The notes below the pieces were generated by a model, which worked only from the letters and a program-made list of their open reading frames with translations, made no database searches and was not told the origin of the DNA. 64,000 bases of DNA from JANXVR01 sp034667405 (lineage in GTDB: Bacteria; Actinomycetota; UBA4738; HRBIN12). The stretch lies in NCBI GenBank assembly GCA_034667405.1, contig JAXDJX010000024.1:53634-117633 (forward strand), in the 5' to 3' direction. Every line of letters begins with the position of its first letter. Position 1 is the stretch's first letter. Shown piece by piece: positions 25,664 to 34,006 of the stretch. A program made the translations under genes and the position numbers.

Positions 25664-27202
25664 GTGCCCCCTTCGCAATCGCCTAGCAAGGGCATCATGC
25701 ACCTAAGACCCTTCGGGCCTGCTACGGCTTTCGGGTTGTTGGTGGTCGTTCCGACCCTGGCGCTCATTAGCCTTGTCCTGGCCGGCTCAACATCGCCCTT
25801 ATCCCCAACCTTGATCGTTTGGGTTGTGATGGTCGCAGTCGTGGAGCTGCTGCCAGTGTCCACTTGGGCCGGGGTCCAGGTGAGCCTGGGATTCACGCTC
25901 TTAACGGCCGTCGCGATCATCTTCGCTCCGCCGTTGGCGGGACTGGTTGCCTTCCTCGGCGAGTGTGATCCGCGTGAGTATCGTCGGGAAGTTTCGTTGG
26001 TGCAGGCTCTATTCAATCGGAGCCAGGTTGCCTTGGCGGTGATGGCATCGAGCGAAGTATTTCATCACCTCTCGAGTGTCTCCCATCCTCTGACGAGAAT
26101 GATCCCCGCGGCCCTCATTGCCACCGTCGTCGACTACGTCATAAACATAGGCCTGGTTACGTTGGCGGTCGCCCTGGGTTACGGAGACGCTCCATCGCGC
26201 GTACTGAGGGAGCTGCTGGGGCGTGGGCAAGAGTTCCTGATTAGTTATGCAGGACTCGGGGTGCTTGGGACAGTCCTGGCGAAGCTCTATCACTATCCGG
26301 GTGTCGGCATGTGGTCAGTCGTCACGGTCTTTGCGCCTTTGCTATTCGCACGCCAGATGTTCTTCCGAACGCGGGCCTTGCAGGATGCCCACCAAGAGCT
26401 TCAGGAACGCGAACAGGTGTTGCGTTCGCTTTCCAACGCCATGGCGGAGGAACGTGCCGATGAGCGGACGCAGATCGCCGCATACCTTCACGACGACCTG
26501 GCTCAGATCCTGTTCAGGCTTTCGATCCAGGTGGATGTCGCGCGCAAACTGCTTGAGAAGGGCGAGATCCCTGAAGTCATGGAGCAGCTCGAGAAGATCC
26601 GCGAATCGAAGCAGGACACCTCCGATCGCGTCCGTGCGCTGATCCGTGACCTCCACCGGTCTCCCTTGGGGGCCAAGGGACTTGCCGAGGCGCTCGACTC
26701 GTTCACTGACGAGGTTGGGCGCGATTCGGGTGTGAGTTTCCATCGCGACATCGCGGACATCGACCTGCCAGCTCCGATCGCGCTCCTCGTCTATCACATC
26801 GCCCGCGAGGGACTCATGAACGCCCTCAAGCATGCGCAGGCGAGTGACATGTGGATCGCCGTTCGTGAATCGGGAGATTTCATCGAGCTCCAACTTCGCG
26901 ATAACGGCGTGGGCTTCGATTCCACAGCTCCTGGGCCCGAGGGGCATTTCGGGATGGCGATGATGCGCGAACGCGCGCAGGTGGGTGGCGGAACGTTCGA
27001 GATGACGAGCGCGCCCGGGGCAGGCGCGACGATCACCGTCAGGTTCCCGATCGCGCTCCTGCAGGAAGCGCCGGGTCCGCCTGTGCCCACCGCGCCAACG
27101 TCCGGCGCGGCAGCCTCAGTTCCGGCGGCAGATGCTTCCCCCGATACATCAGGAACCGGCGAGCCGGAGGCCGATGGTTCTCGCCAGACCGCCCCAGCGT
27201 GA
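25664..27202 (+). CDS. NarL-type sensor histidine kinase 2 (orphan) with Ala/Pro-rich tail
   Basis: A 512-residue paralogue of kinase 1. The membrane domain (about 20-235) carries the same conserved stretch (CDPREYRREVSLVQALFNRS, 101-120). The HisKA_3 domain has H276 (AYLHDDLAQI), and the HATPase domain has REGLMNALKHA and RDNGVGFDS. The kinase fold ends near residue 458. The last 54 residues are Ala/Pro/Thr-rich low complexity and lie entirely antisense to the end of the DUF5317 gene. Start is GTG with a GAGGAG upstream. No response regulator is nearby. Codon use in the C-terminal half looks like the chromosome average, unlike kinase 1. Confidence 0.88.
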   Translation: MPPSQSPSKGIMHLRPFGPATAFGLLVVVPTLALISLVLAGSTSPLSPTLIVWVVMVAVVELLPVSTWAGVQVSLGFTLLTAVAIIFAPPLAGLVAFLGECDPREYRREVSLVQALFNRSQVALAVMASSEVFHHLSSVSHPLTRMIPAALIATVVDYVINIGLVTLAVALGYGDAPSRVLRELLGRGQEFLISYAGLGVLGTVLAKLYHYPGVGMWSVVTVFAPLLFARQMFFRTRALQDAHQELQEREQVLRSLSNAMAEERADERTQIAAYLHDDLAQILFRLSIQVDVARKLLEKGEIPEVMEQLEKIRESKQDTSDRVRALIRDLHRSPLGAKGLAEALDSFTDEVGRDSGVSFHRDIADIDLPAPIALLVYHIAREGLMNALKHAQASDMWIAVRESGDFIELQLRDNGVGFDSTAPGPEGHFGMAMMRERAQVGGGTFEMTSAPGAGATITVRFPIALLQEAPGPPVPTAPTSGAAASVPAADASPDTSGTGEPEADGSRQTAPA

Positions 27203-27695
27203 CGGCGAGAAGGAACCACGCGATCCCGGTGTAGAGCAGCACATCGCCAGGCGACAAGACGATGCCGATGGGCGCGGGAACGGGAATCACGTCACCCATG
27301 AAGACCAGGACATCGTTCCCTTCCGCGACATGGTGCTTCAGGTCGTCGATCTGCGCCGACGCTGACCCGCCCGCGGCATCGACCGCCGACGCGCGCACCG
27401 GCATCCCCCCATTGGGAAGGACGACAGCCAGATTCAGCCCGAGCCCAAGCATGACCAGCCACGCGCCCGGCAATCGCCGGTTGATCAACGCGAACGCCAC
27501 AAGGAAGCAGTAGGACGCCGCGAGCGCCGCTACCGCGAGTCGGTGGTCGCGCGCCGCGGGCGCCGCCTGGAGCAGGAGCCCAACGAGCGCTGCCGCCCAC
27601 CAGTGCACGCGAACGCGTTCGAACGCACGGAGACTGCCACCCGCGACAAGTCCCGCCAGCAAGGCGAGGATGACGAGGGGCACGACGACGGTCAT
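27039..27695 (-). CDS. DUF5317 membrane protein
   Basis: A 218-residue polytopic membrane protein with about five helices. The family signature region is LNLAVVLPNGGMPVRASAV, followed by a soluble loop and SPGDVLLYTGIAWFLL. DUF5317 is found mainly in Actinomycetota and has no known function. The ATG at 27695 was chosen because the hydrophobic segment begins at once (MTVVVPLVILALLAG). Upstream codons in frame are not family-like. Its last 54 codons overlap the tail of kinase 2 on the other strand. Confidence 0.82.
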   Translation of the reverse strand: MTVVVPLVILALLAGLVAGGSLRAFERVRVHWWAAALVGLLLQAAPAARDHRLAVAALAASYCFLVAFALINRRLPGAWLVMLGLGLNLAVVLPNGGMPVRASAVDAAGGSASAQIDDLKHHVAEGNDVLVFMGDVIPVPAPIGIVLSPGDVLLYTGIAWFLLAVTLGRSGENHRPPARRFLMYRGKHLPPELRLPRRTLARWAQADPALPAGARSGT

Positions 27696-27800
27696 AGGCG
27701 ATCGATCTCCGAGACGACGGGGTGGGGATGCTCCCATACACACCGACCGGTGTCCATCGGTTTACCTACAGCCGCGGATGGCCGTTGCCCGGGTCCCGGC

Positions 27801-27806
27801 TAGCAT
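27801..27806 (+). promoter_or_regulatory. -10 box of the DUF2236 operon
   Basis: TAGCAT ending 6 bases before the ATG at 27813. No Shine-Dalgarno, so leaderless geometry. Confidence 0.5.
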
Positions 27807-27812
27807 GGGCGT

Positions 27813-28754
27813 ATGGCGACCCCTCTCGACACCGGTTACTTCGGGCCTGAGAGCGTCAGCTGGCAGGTCCACCGAGAGGTGACGGTCCTGTTCGGTGGCG
27901 CCCGCGCGGTGCTGATGCAAGCGGCCCACCCCTTGGTTATCGCGGGTGCCCGTCACACCGGCTTCTACGAACGAAACCCGTGGAAACGCTTGCAGCGCAC
28001 GCTGCTCCTTACCTATGCCGTCACGTTCGGCACGAAAGTAGAAGCCAACGCCGCCGCCGATCGGATCAACGAGGTGCACACCCGTATCCACGGCGTCGAC
28101 GAGATCACGGGCCAGCCCTACGACGCGTTGGATCCAGAACTCCTGCTGTACGTTCACGCCTGCCTCGTGGACTGCGCATTGCTGTTCGAGGAGCTGACGG
28201 TTGGCAGACTTGACGATGCCGGACGCCAACGGTTCCACGAAGAGCAGATGCTCGCGGCCGAGATGATGCTGGTGCCTCGCGACATGATCCCTCCGACCGT
28301 TCCCGCTCTGCGGGCCTACCTGGCGGATCTCGCCGACACCGGAACCTTCATCGCCACGGAGTCCGCGCAGCGCGTCGCCGACCTCTTCATCTCGCCGCCG
28401 GCTGAGGCCGAGTGGCGCCCGGTGCTCAAGGGCGTGTCACGATTGGCGTTTGCAACGCTGCCACCGGTCCTTCGGGATCTGTATGGGGTGAAGGTCGGCG
28501 TTGCGAGAGAGGCTGCGATGCGCGCTACCTTCGCAGGGATCCGCACGATACGCCCGGCGCTGCCGCCGAAGTTCCGCTTCATCGCACCGTACAACGAGTA
28601 CCGGCAGAGGCTTCGAGGGATCGAACCACACGGCGATGTCGAGCACGCGCGCAGGCGGGCCGGTGTCCGGCTGGACCGTCCGAAGAGCATCGGCGAGCGC
28701 GCATCCCACGACACCGTGGGGGGCACAGCCGCGCAAGGGACAACAACGTCGTGA
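27813..28754 (+). CDS. DUF2236 (oxygenase MpaB family) protein
   Basis: A 313-residue alpha-helical protein of DUF2236. The N-terminal signature is present (VLFGGARAVLMQAAHPLVIA, then RHTGFYERNPWKRLQRT), as are VHTRIHG and the mid-region EEQMLAAEMMLVP. Relatives include the fungal oxygenase MpaB and latex-clearing protein (a b-type haem dioxygenase); most bacterial members are uncharacterised. The His residues in the two signature segments could serve haem binding, by analogy only. It is the first gene of a four-gene operon, and its stop overlaps the next start. Confidence 0.85.
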   Translation: MATPLDTGYFGPESVSWQVHREVTVLFGGARAVLMQAAHPLVIAGARHTGFYERNPWKRLQRTLLLTYAVTFGTKVEANAAADRINEVHTRIHGVDEITGQPYDALDPELLLYVHACLVDCALLFEELTVGRLDDAGRQRFHEEQMLAAEMMLVPRDMIPPTVPALRAYLADLADTGTFIATESAQRVADLFISPPAEAEWRPVLKGVSRLAFATLPPVLRDLYGVKVGVAREAAMRATFAGIRTIRPALPPKFRFIAPYNEYRQRLRGIEPHGDVEHARRRAGVRLDRPKSIGERASHDTVGGTAAQGTTTS

Positions 28755-29527
28755 TCGAGGGCTTGCTCCTGGACATCGACGGTGTCCTCACGGTCTCCTG
28801 GGAAGCCCTCCCCGGCTCGGTGGAGGCGATCGAACGCCTGATCGCCAACGCCGTGCCGTTCCGCCTCATCACCAACACGACGACACACACGCGACATGAC
28901 CTTGCGCAGATCCTTCAGTTAGCAGGGTTCGCCGTGGAAGCTCGCGACATCATCACTGCCGTCGTGGCGACCGCGGAGTATCTCCGCGCCGCTCATCCCG
29001 GCGCGGGTGTGTTCGTGCTTTCCGACGGAGCTCCCGGTGCGGACATGGAGAGCGTCAACCTGATCGACGAACCGGAGGTGGCGGATGTCGTTGTCCTCGG
29101 AGGAGCGTCCTCCGCGTTCGGGTACGACATCATCAACCGGATCTTTCGCGCGGTGGTCGGCGGCGCCGCTCTGGTCTGTATGCACCGCAACTTCTACTGG
29201 CAGACGGATCGAGGACTCGAGCTCGACGGTGGCGCGTACGTGGCGGGATTGGAGGCCGCGACTGATGTCACCGCGACCGTGTGTGGGAAGCCGGCCCCGG
29301 CGTTCTTCAACGCGGCACTTGAGATGCTCGGTCTGCCCGCCGGGAGCACTGCGATGGTGGGCGACGACATCACGAACGACGTTATCGGTGCCCAGACTGC
29401 CGGACTCACGGGCATCCTGGTTCGGACGGGGAAGTTCCGCGAATCGGATCTGTTGCAGGGAAAGGGTCAACCGGATCACGTGGTGGACCGACTCGCGGAC
29501 GTGCCTGAGCTCATCGGCAGGACATGA
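28751..29527 (+). CDS. HAD-superfamily (type IIA) phosphatase
   Basis: A 258-residue HAD hydrolase of the NagD/LHPP-like subfamily. Motif I is LLDIDGVLT (nucleophile D8, acid D10). Motif II lies in LITNTTT, and the conserved lysine segment is CGKPAPAFF. Motif IV is MVGDDITNDVIGAQTAG. The substrate is a phosphoester that cannot be named from sequence. The GTG start overlaps the preceding TGA (GTGA), so translation is coupled to the DUF2236 gene. The longer frame upstream is only a shadow of that gene. Confidence 0.88.
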   Translation: MIEGLLLDIDGVLTVSWEALPGSVEAIERLIANAVPFRLITNTTTHTRHDLAQILQLAGFAVEARDIITAVVATAEYLRAAHPGAGVFVLSDGAPGADMESVNLIDEPEVADVVVLGGASSAFGYDIINRIFRAVVGGAALVCMHRNFYWQTDRGLELDGGAYVAGLEAATDVTATVCGKPAPAFFNAALEMLGLPAGSTAMVGDDITNDVIGAQTAGLTGILVRTGKFRESDLLQGKGQPDHVVDRLADVPELIGRT

Positions 29528-30237
29528 TGGACGCGCGGGCACAACACGCGCACGCGCTCTTCGCGGGGATCGCCGCGGAGTACGAGTGGATGGGAGCGGT
29601 GCTGTCCTTCGGGCAGGACGGCCGGTGGCGCCGCGCGATGGTGTCGGCCCTGGCACCCCAACCCGGCCAGCTGGTGCTCGATGTCGCCAGCGGGACCGGC
29701 TTGGTGGCCCGGCGCATCGGAGCGCTCGGCGGGAACGTGATCCAGCTCGACTCCAGCGAAGCGATGCTGCGGGCAGGCCGTCCGCCCTCGCGCGCAGCCG
29801 GACTCGACGCGGTTCTACATCCCGTGCTGGGTCGTGCCGAGCAGCTTCCGTTCGAAGATGACACCTTCGATGCCGTGTCGTTCACCTATCTGTTCCGATA
29901 TGTGAATGATCCTGCCGCCACGATGAAGGAGTTGGTTCGGGTCCTTCGGCCCGGAGGCCGGATCGCATGCCTGGAGTTTCACGAACCTCGCGCGCGATCG
30001 CTCCGCGCTGGGTGGGCGGCCTACACCAGGTACGTCATGCCCCTCATAGGTGGGCTGGTTTCGCCGCAATGGCGGGCGACCGCCAGGTTCCTGGGGCCGA
30101 ACATCAGTCGCTTCTACGCGGACCATCCAATGGCCGAACAGGCTCGGTGGTGGAAAGACGCCGGGCTCCGACGCGTGCGTTCGAAAGTGATGTCGCTCGG
30201 CGTCGGCGTCGTGTGGTGTGGAGAGAGAGATGCCTGA
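29524..30237 (+). CDS. UbiE/MenG-like class I methyltransferase
   Basis: A 237-residue SAM-dependent methyltransferase. Motif I is LVLDVASGTGLVARR, followed by an acidic loop after VIQLDSS, LPFEDDTFDAVSFTYLFRYVND (the UbiE-like post-I region) and VLRPGGRIACLEFHEP. The sequence resembles demethylmenaquinone methyltransferase, so a quinone or isoprenoid substrate is plausible. It is coupled by an ATGA overlap to the phosphatase and by an 8-base overlap to the next membrane protein. Confidence 0.82.
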   Translation: MMDARAQHAHALFAGIAAEYEWMGAVLSFGQDGRWRRAMVSALAPQPGQLVLDVASGTGLVARRIGALGGNVIQLDSSEAMLRAGRPPSRAAGLDAVLHPVLGRAEQLPFEDDTFDAVSFTYLFRYVNDPAATMKELVRVLRPGGRIACLEFHEPRARSLRAGWAAYTRYVMPLIGGLVSPQWRATARFLGPNISRFYADHPMAEQARWWKDAGLRRVRSKVMSLGVGVVWCGERDA

Positions 30238-30964
30238 CGAGGAACGCCCTACCTCTGCGTTCTACGCGCTCACCCCCGGTGGCTGGCGCGACTACTGGAG
30301 CCTCCTGCACCCTCCCTACACGGTCTGGCATCTGTCCTATGTGGTGATGGGCGCGGCGATCGCTCCCCGGTTCCGTATGCAGTGGCTTTTGGAGTCACTC
30401 CTCGCATTCTTCTTGGCTATGGGCGTCGCAGCTCACGCTCTGGACGAGCTCCGTGGGCGTCCCCTGGGAAGCCGGATCCCGTCGGGGGTCCTGGCGGGAC
30501 TCGCGGTGAGCGGATTACTCGGTGCCGTGGCGCTCGGGGTGCATGGGGTGATGTCGGCCACCGGGTGGCTCGCGGTCTGCATCCCCGTGGGAGCGTTCCT
30601 GGTGGTTGCCTACAACCTCGAATCGTTCGGTGGGATGTTCCACTCGGACCTGTGGTTCGCCCTGGCCTGGGGTGGGTTCCCGGTGATCACCGCCTATCTG
30701 GCACAAGCGGGAACCATCGGACTGCCAACGGTTGCGTTGGCTGCCGCCTGTGTCGGTCTTTCGGCCGCCCAGCGCACCCTGTCCACCCCGGTGCGCCACC
30801 TTCGTCGAGATGTCACAGAGGTGCGGGGCACGATGATCCTCCGTGACGGGACACGGAGTGAACTGACCGATAGCGCGCTTCGGGCGGCACCGGAAGGAGC
30901 CCTCAAACTCTTGTCCCTCACCATGCCGCTCTTGGCATTCGCCGCAGTTCTCGCCCGGATCTAA
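30230..30964 (+). CDS. Polytopic membrane protein, possibly UbiA-related
   Basis: A 244-residue protein with about seven membrane helices. It begins with a soluble segment ending in WSLLHPPYTVWHLSYVVMGAA. A polar loop, AHALDELRGRPLGSRIP, sits where UbiA prenyltransferases carry their first Asp-rich motif, and a second polar loop contains RRDVTEVRGT. The canonical Asp motifs are not intact, so the link to UbiA is weak. Its place after a UbiE/MenG-like methyltransferase supports a role with a lipid or quinone. The ATG at 30230 has GGAGAGAG upstream and overlaps the preceding gene. Confidence 0.6.
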   Translation: MPDEERPTSAFYALTPGGWRDYWSLLHPPYTVWHLSYVVMGAAIAPRFRMQWLLESLLAFFLAMGVAAHALDELRGRPLGSRIPSGVLAGLAVSGLLGAVALGVHGVMSATGWLAVCIPVGAFLVVAYNLESFGGMFHSDLWFALAWGGFPVITAYLAQAGTIGLPTVALAAACVGLSAAQRTLSTPVRHLRRDVTEVRGTMILRDGTRSELTDSALRAAPEGALKLLSLTMPLLAFAAVLARI

Positions 30965-30996
30965 CGGTCTGGCCACGCTCGACCATCGGCTCCGAG

Positions 30997-32928
30997 CTAC
31001 TCCGCTGACAAGATCGCCAGAACTTCTTCCGCGTAGCGTTCGAGTTTCGTGGGACCCACGCCGCCGATTGCCGAAAGATCGTTCCGGTCGCGGGGTTTGC
31101 GTTCGGCGATCTGGGCCAGGGTGGCGTCGTGGAAGACCACGTAGGCGGGAACGCCGTCTGCGGCTGCTCGTGTTCGGCGCCACGCCTTCAACCGGTCGAA
31201 GAGCGGTCCCCCGGTAGGCGTGGCAACCGACGCACCGCGAGGCTTATCGGTGCGCGGTGCAAATGGGGCAACGACACCTAATTCCTGCAGAAAGGGCGAG
31301 GGTGTGGTTCGCATCTCACGCGGCCAGGAGAGGAAGAGGTGGACCTTGGCCCTGGTGAGGCCCACGTAGAAGAGCCGCCGCTCTTCGTCTGGGTCTGCTT
31401 CCGAACCCCGTCGCCGGTAGGGGAGTTCGCCGTCCAACAGGCGCGGCAGGAACACCGCATCGAACTCGAGCCCTTTCGCCCGATGGAACGTCATGAGCTG
31501 CACGCCGCGCCCCTGCTGCTGCACCGTGAATCGATGGTCCAGTTCGACCAGGAAGCCTGGAAGTGAGGCGTCCTGACCGGTCGAGACTTGGTATTCCGCC
31601 GCGATCGCGCGAAGGCGCCCGAGGTCGGCCTGGCGCGTGATCTCTTCATCGACATCGGAGGTGGCTTGCGGGTCGTACCCCAGTTCGTCGGTGAGGGCCT
31701 CGACCAGTGTGGCCACGTCCGGTCGTTGCGGCGCGCGGCGAAGACGTCCCAGTAACGCGCGAGGTCCCGGCCGCCGGAGGAAGGCCCCGTCCCGCACCTG
31801 ATACGCGATCCCGGCTGCGGCGAACGCCTCTTCGTACAGCTCCGAGCGAGCATTCACGCGATAGAGGACCGCCATCTGATCCCAGGAGGTCCCGGCATCG
31901 TGCAACGTTCGACATCGCTCGATCACGAAGGCGACCTCCGCCTTCGCATCGACCACGGCGCGCGCGGTGGGGTTGGGTCCGTCACCGACCGTGGCGCGTA
32001 GCTCTTTGTGGAAGCCGCCCATCTTCCCCGCGAGCGCATTCGCGACGGCCAGGATCTGGGGTGAAGACCGGTAGTTGTCCTCCAGCCTGATCACAGTCGC
32101 GCCCGGGAAACGGTCCGGGAACCCGAGAAGGTGTGAGGGGGAAGCACCGGTGAAGGTGTAGATGGTCTGATAGTCGTCGCCGACCACGCACAGGTCTTCT
32201 CGATCCCCGAGCCAGCGGTCCAGCAGCGCTGCTTGCAGGTCGTTGACGTCCTGGTACTCGTCGACCGTGAAGGCGCGGAACCGTTGGCGGACGGTTTCGG
32301 CGGCCGCCGGATACCGGTCGAGCAGATCGACGGCGTACCCGAGCATGTCCTCGAAATCGATCTTCCCGACGCGTTCCTTTCGGCGCTCGTATCCCTCGTA
32401 AACGCGCTCCATGAGCTCGCCCGGGATGGGCGGTTCGTGGCCGTGGGACTCGATCGCTTGCAGGTAGTCATCCGGCGCGATGCGGCGGTTCTTCGCCCAT
32501 TCGATCTCCCCCGCAAGCTCGCTGCGCGGGAGGTACTTGTGGGGTGGTGGGAGTGCGTTCGCCAGCGACGCCACCAGCGGCGCCTTCGAATCCAGGATCT
32601 GGGGAAGAGCTTGACCGGTGTGGCGTTCCCACAGCCCGTGGAGCTGCGAGAGCGCCGCCGAGTGGAACGTCCGCGCCTCGACGCCGGTGACCCCGAGGTC
32701 GGCGAGCCGGTTTTTCAGTTCGCCCGCTGCTTTCTCGGTGAACGTGACGGCCAGGATCTGCCTGGGCTCGAACGCCCCGGTGGCCACCTGATAGGCGATC
32801 CGGCGCGTGATGGTGGTGGTCTTCCCTGTGCCGGCTCCCGCGAGGATCGCAACCGGTCCTCGAACGGCCTGGGCGGCCTCCCGTTGCGCCGGGTTCAGGC
32901 GCTCAAGGATGCGGCCGGGATCCGTCAC
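30997..32928 (-). CDS. uvrD2: UvrD2-type superfamily 1 helicase with HRDC domain
   Basis: A 643-residue 3'-5' DNA helicase. Walker A is GAGTGKTT (31-38) and Walker B is VDEYQDVN. Other motifs are GDDYQTIYTFTGA and LMTFHRAKGLEFDAVF. The C-terminal 70 residues form an HRDC domain (from YVVFHDATLAQIAERKP to GGVGPTKLERY). Mycobacterial UvrD2 has HRDC followed by a tetracysteine domain; that last module is missing here. A TAGGGT box ends 6 bases before the GTG start. It is convergent with the membrane-protein operon. Confidence 0.9.
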   Translation of the reverse strand: MTDPGRILERLNPAQREAAQAVRGPVAILAGAGTGKTTTITRRIAYQVATGAFEPRQILAVTFTEKAAGELKNRLADLGVTGVEARTFHSAALSQLHGLWERHTGQALPQILDSKAPLVASLANALPPPHKYLPRSELAGEIEWAKNRRIAPDDYLQAIESHGHEPPIPGELMERVYEGYERRKERVGKIDFEDMLGYAVDLLDRYPAAAETVRQRFRAFTVDEYQDVNDLQAALLDRWLGDREDLCVVGDDYQTIYTFTGASPSHLLGFPDRFPGATVIRLEDNYRSSPQILAVANALAGKMGGFHKELRATVGDGPNPTARAVVDAKAEVAFVIERCRTLHDAGTSWDQMAVLYRVNARSELYEEAFAAAGIAYQVRDGAFLRRPGPRALLGRLRRAPQRPDVATLVEALTDELGYDPQATSDVDEEITRQADLGRLRAIAAEYQVSTGQDASLPGFLVELDHRFTVQQQGRGVQLMTFHRAKGLEFDAVFLPRLLDGELPYRRRGSEADPDEERRLFYVGLTRAKVHLFLSWPREMRTTPSPFLQELGVVAPFAPRTDKPRGASVATPTGGPLFDRLKAWRRTRAAADGVPAYVVFHDATLAQIAERKPRDRNDLSAIGGVGPTKLERYAEEVLAILSAE

Positions 32929-32934
32929 GGCGCG

Positions 32935-32940
32935 ACCCTA
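32935..32940 (-). promoter_or_regulatory. -10 box of uvrD2
   Basis: TAGGGT on the minus strand, 6 bases before the GTG at 32928. Leaderless geometry with a GTG start. Confidence 0.5.
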
Positions 32941-32995
32941 CCAGCGCCCACCGACACGTTCGAACTCCCGACCCAGATCCGCTCCCGGGCTCCCG

Positions 32996-33001
32996 TAGAC
33001 T
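32996..33001 (+). promoter_or_regulatory. -10 box of the gene at 33009
   Basis: TAGACT ending 7 bases before the GTG at 33009. It is divergent from the uvrD2 box 55 bases away. Confidence 0.5.
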
Positions 33002-33008
33002 CCCGTGC

Positions 33009-33398
33009 GTGCCGGAGGTCCACAAGTACGTCGGGTTCGTCGTCGTGGCGGTGTTCGCCGTCGGCTGGATCTGGGGGTTGGGGGCGGCACTCGCCAAGCG
33101 CGATCCGGGGGAGCGGTTCTGGATGTGGCTCGCGGTGGCCCAGGTCGTGGCCGGATTGCAAGCCGTCATCGGCCTGGTGCTCCTTGCGTTGGGAAAACGA
33201 CCAAGTGTGTGGCTCCATTACGTCTACGGCTTCGGGCCGATCGTCATCCTGGTCATCGCCCACAGCTTGGCCCGGGACCTCCATCGAACCGAGCCGGGCC
33301 GACGTCCACTCGCCACCTGGGTACCGTTCGCGGCGGCGGCGTTCATCTGTTTCGGGTTGACGCTCCGCGCCCTGATGACGGGTCTTGGCAAGGGATAG
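33009..33398 (+). CDS. Small four-helix membrane protein, unknown function
   Basis: A 129-residue protein with four predicted membrane helices (about 7-28, 38-60, 68-88 and 102-123) and short charged loops. No family was recognised. The histidines in WLHYVYGFGP and IAHSLARDLH lie near the membrane surface and would be worth checking for haem binding. The GTG start sits 7 bases after a TAGACT box. The next gene begins 4 bases after its stop. Confidence 0.7.
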   Translation: MPEVHKYVGFVVVAVFAVGWIWGLGAALAKRDPGERFWMWLAVAQVVAGLQAVIGLVLLALGKRPSVWLHYVYGFGPIVILVIAHSLARDLHRTEPGRRPLATWVPFAAAAFICFGLTLRALMTGLGKG

Positions 33399-33402
33399 CC
33401 GG

Positions 33403-33975
33403 GTGCCTGGCGAGCGGGCGCGCCGGTCCCTCAAGTCCACCTTTGGAACGGCCGACATCTCAACGATGGGCAGCACCGATACCGGCATGCTCGGTCGCCT
33501 CGCCGAGGGGCGTGTACAGACCGCCGCGCAGTTGCAACGGCTGGATCCCTTCACGTTCTGGACCCTTCCGTCCGAGGGGGCGGCGGATTTCGTCGTGGTC
33601 GGTGCCACCGGCGCGTTCCTCGTCGCCGTGGTCCCCGCCCTGGGGAAGGCCGATGTTCACAAGGGCCATCTCGTCGTGGACGGCGTCTCGCTCGATGGAG
33701 GACGCCGACTCCGCGCCGAAGCGAAACGACTCCAACTAACGCTCTCCCGCGCGAACGTCGCTGTCCGGGTGGAACCCGTGCTCTGCCTGACGCACGCCAT
33801 CGCCGGTGCGCCTCGGTCCGATAGAGGCGTTCGCGTGGTGCAGGTTCGCGATCTGGCTAAGGACATGACGGACCGGCCTCAGGCGCTGCCCCACCTGCGG
33901 GCTCAGCGGGCCGCGCGAGCATTGGGGATGAAGCTCGACGGAGACGAGCAAGGGATCGTCGTCGAAGGGCGATAG
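33403..33975 (+). CDS. NERD-like domain protein with altered active site
   Basis: A 190-residue protein whose middle resembles the NERD (nuclease-related) domain: ADFVVVGATGAFLVAV matches the usual IDHVVVGPTGVFVIETK, and VRVEPVLCLTHA matches the later NERD strand. The aspartate of the first strand is kept, but the ETK lysine position reads AVV, so nuclease activity is doubtful. GTG at 33403 was taken as start, with AGGGA upstream; a TTG at 33385 is possible. It probably shares a transcript with the upstream membrane protein. Confidence 0.5.
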   Translation: MPGERARRSLKSTFGTADISTMGSTDTGMLGRLAEGRVQTAAQLQRLDPFTFWTLPSEGAADFVVVGATGAFLVAVVPALGKADVHKGHLVVDGVSLDGGRRLRAEAKRLQLTLSRANVAVRVEPVLCLTHAIAGAPRSDRGVRVVQVRDLAKDMTDRPQALPHLRAQRAARALGMKLDGDEQGIVVEGR

Positions 33976-33993
33976 AGGCCGGGGTCGGCGTCG

Positions 33994-33999
33994 TAGGGT
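33994..33999 (+). promoter_or_regulatory. -10 box of the secreted protein gene at 34007
   Basis: TAGGGT ending 7 bases before the ATG at 34007. Leaderless geometry. Confidence 0.5.
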
Positions 34000-34006
34000 A
34001 GTCCTG

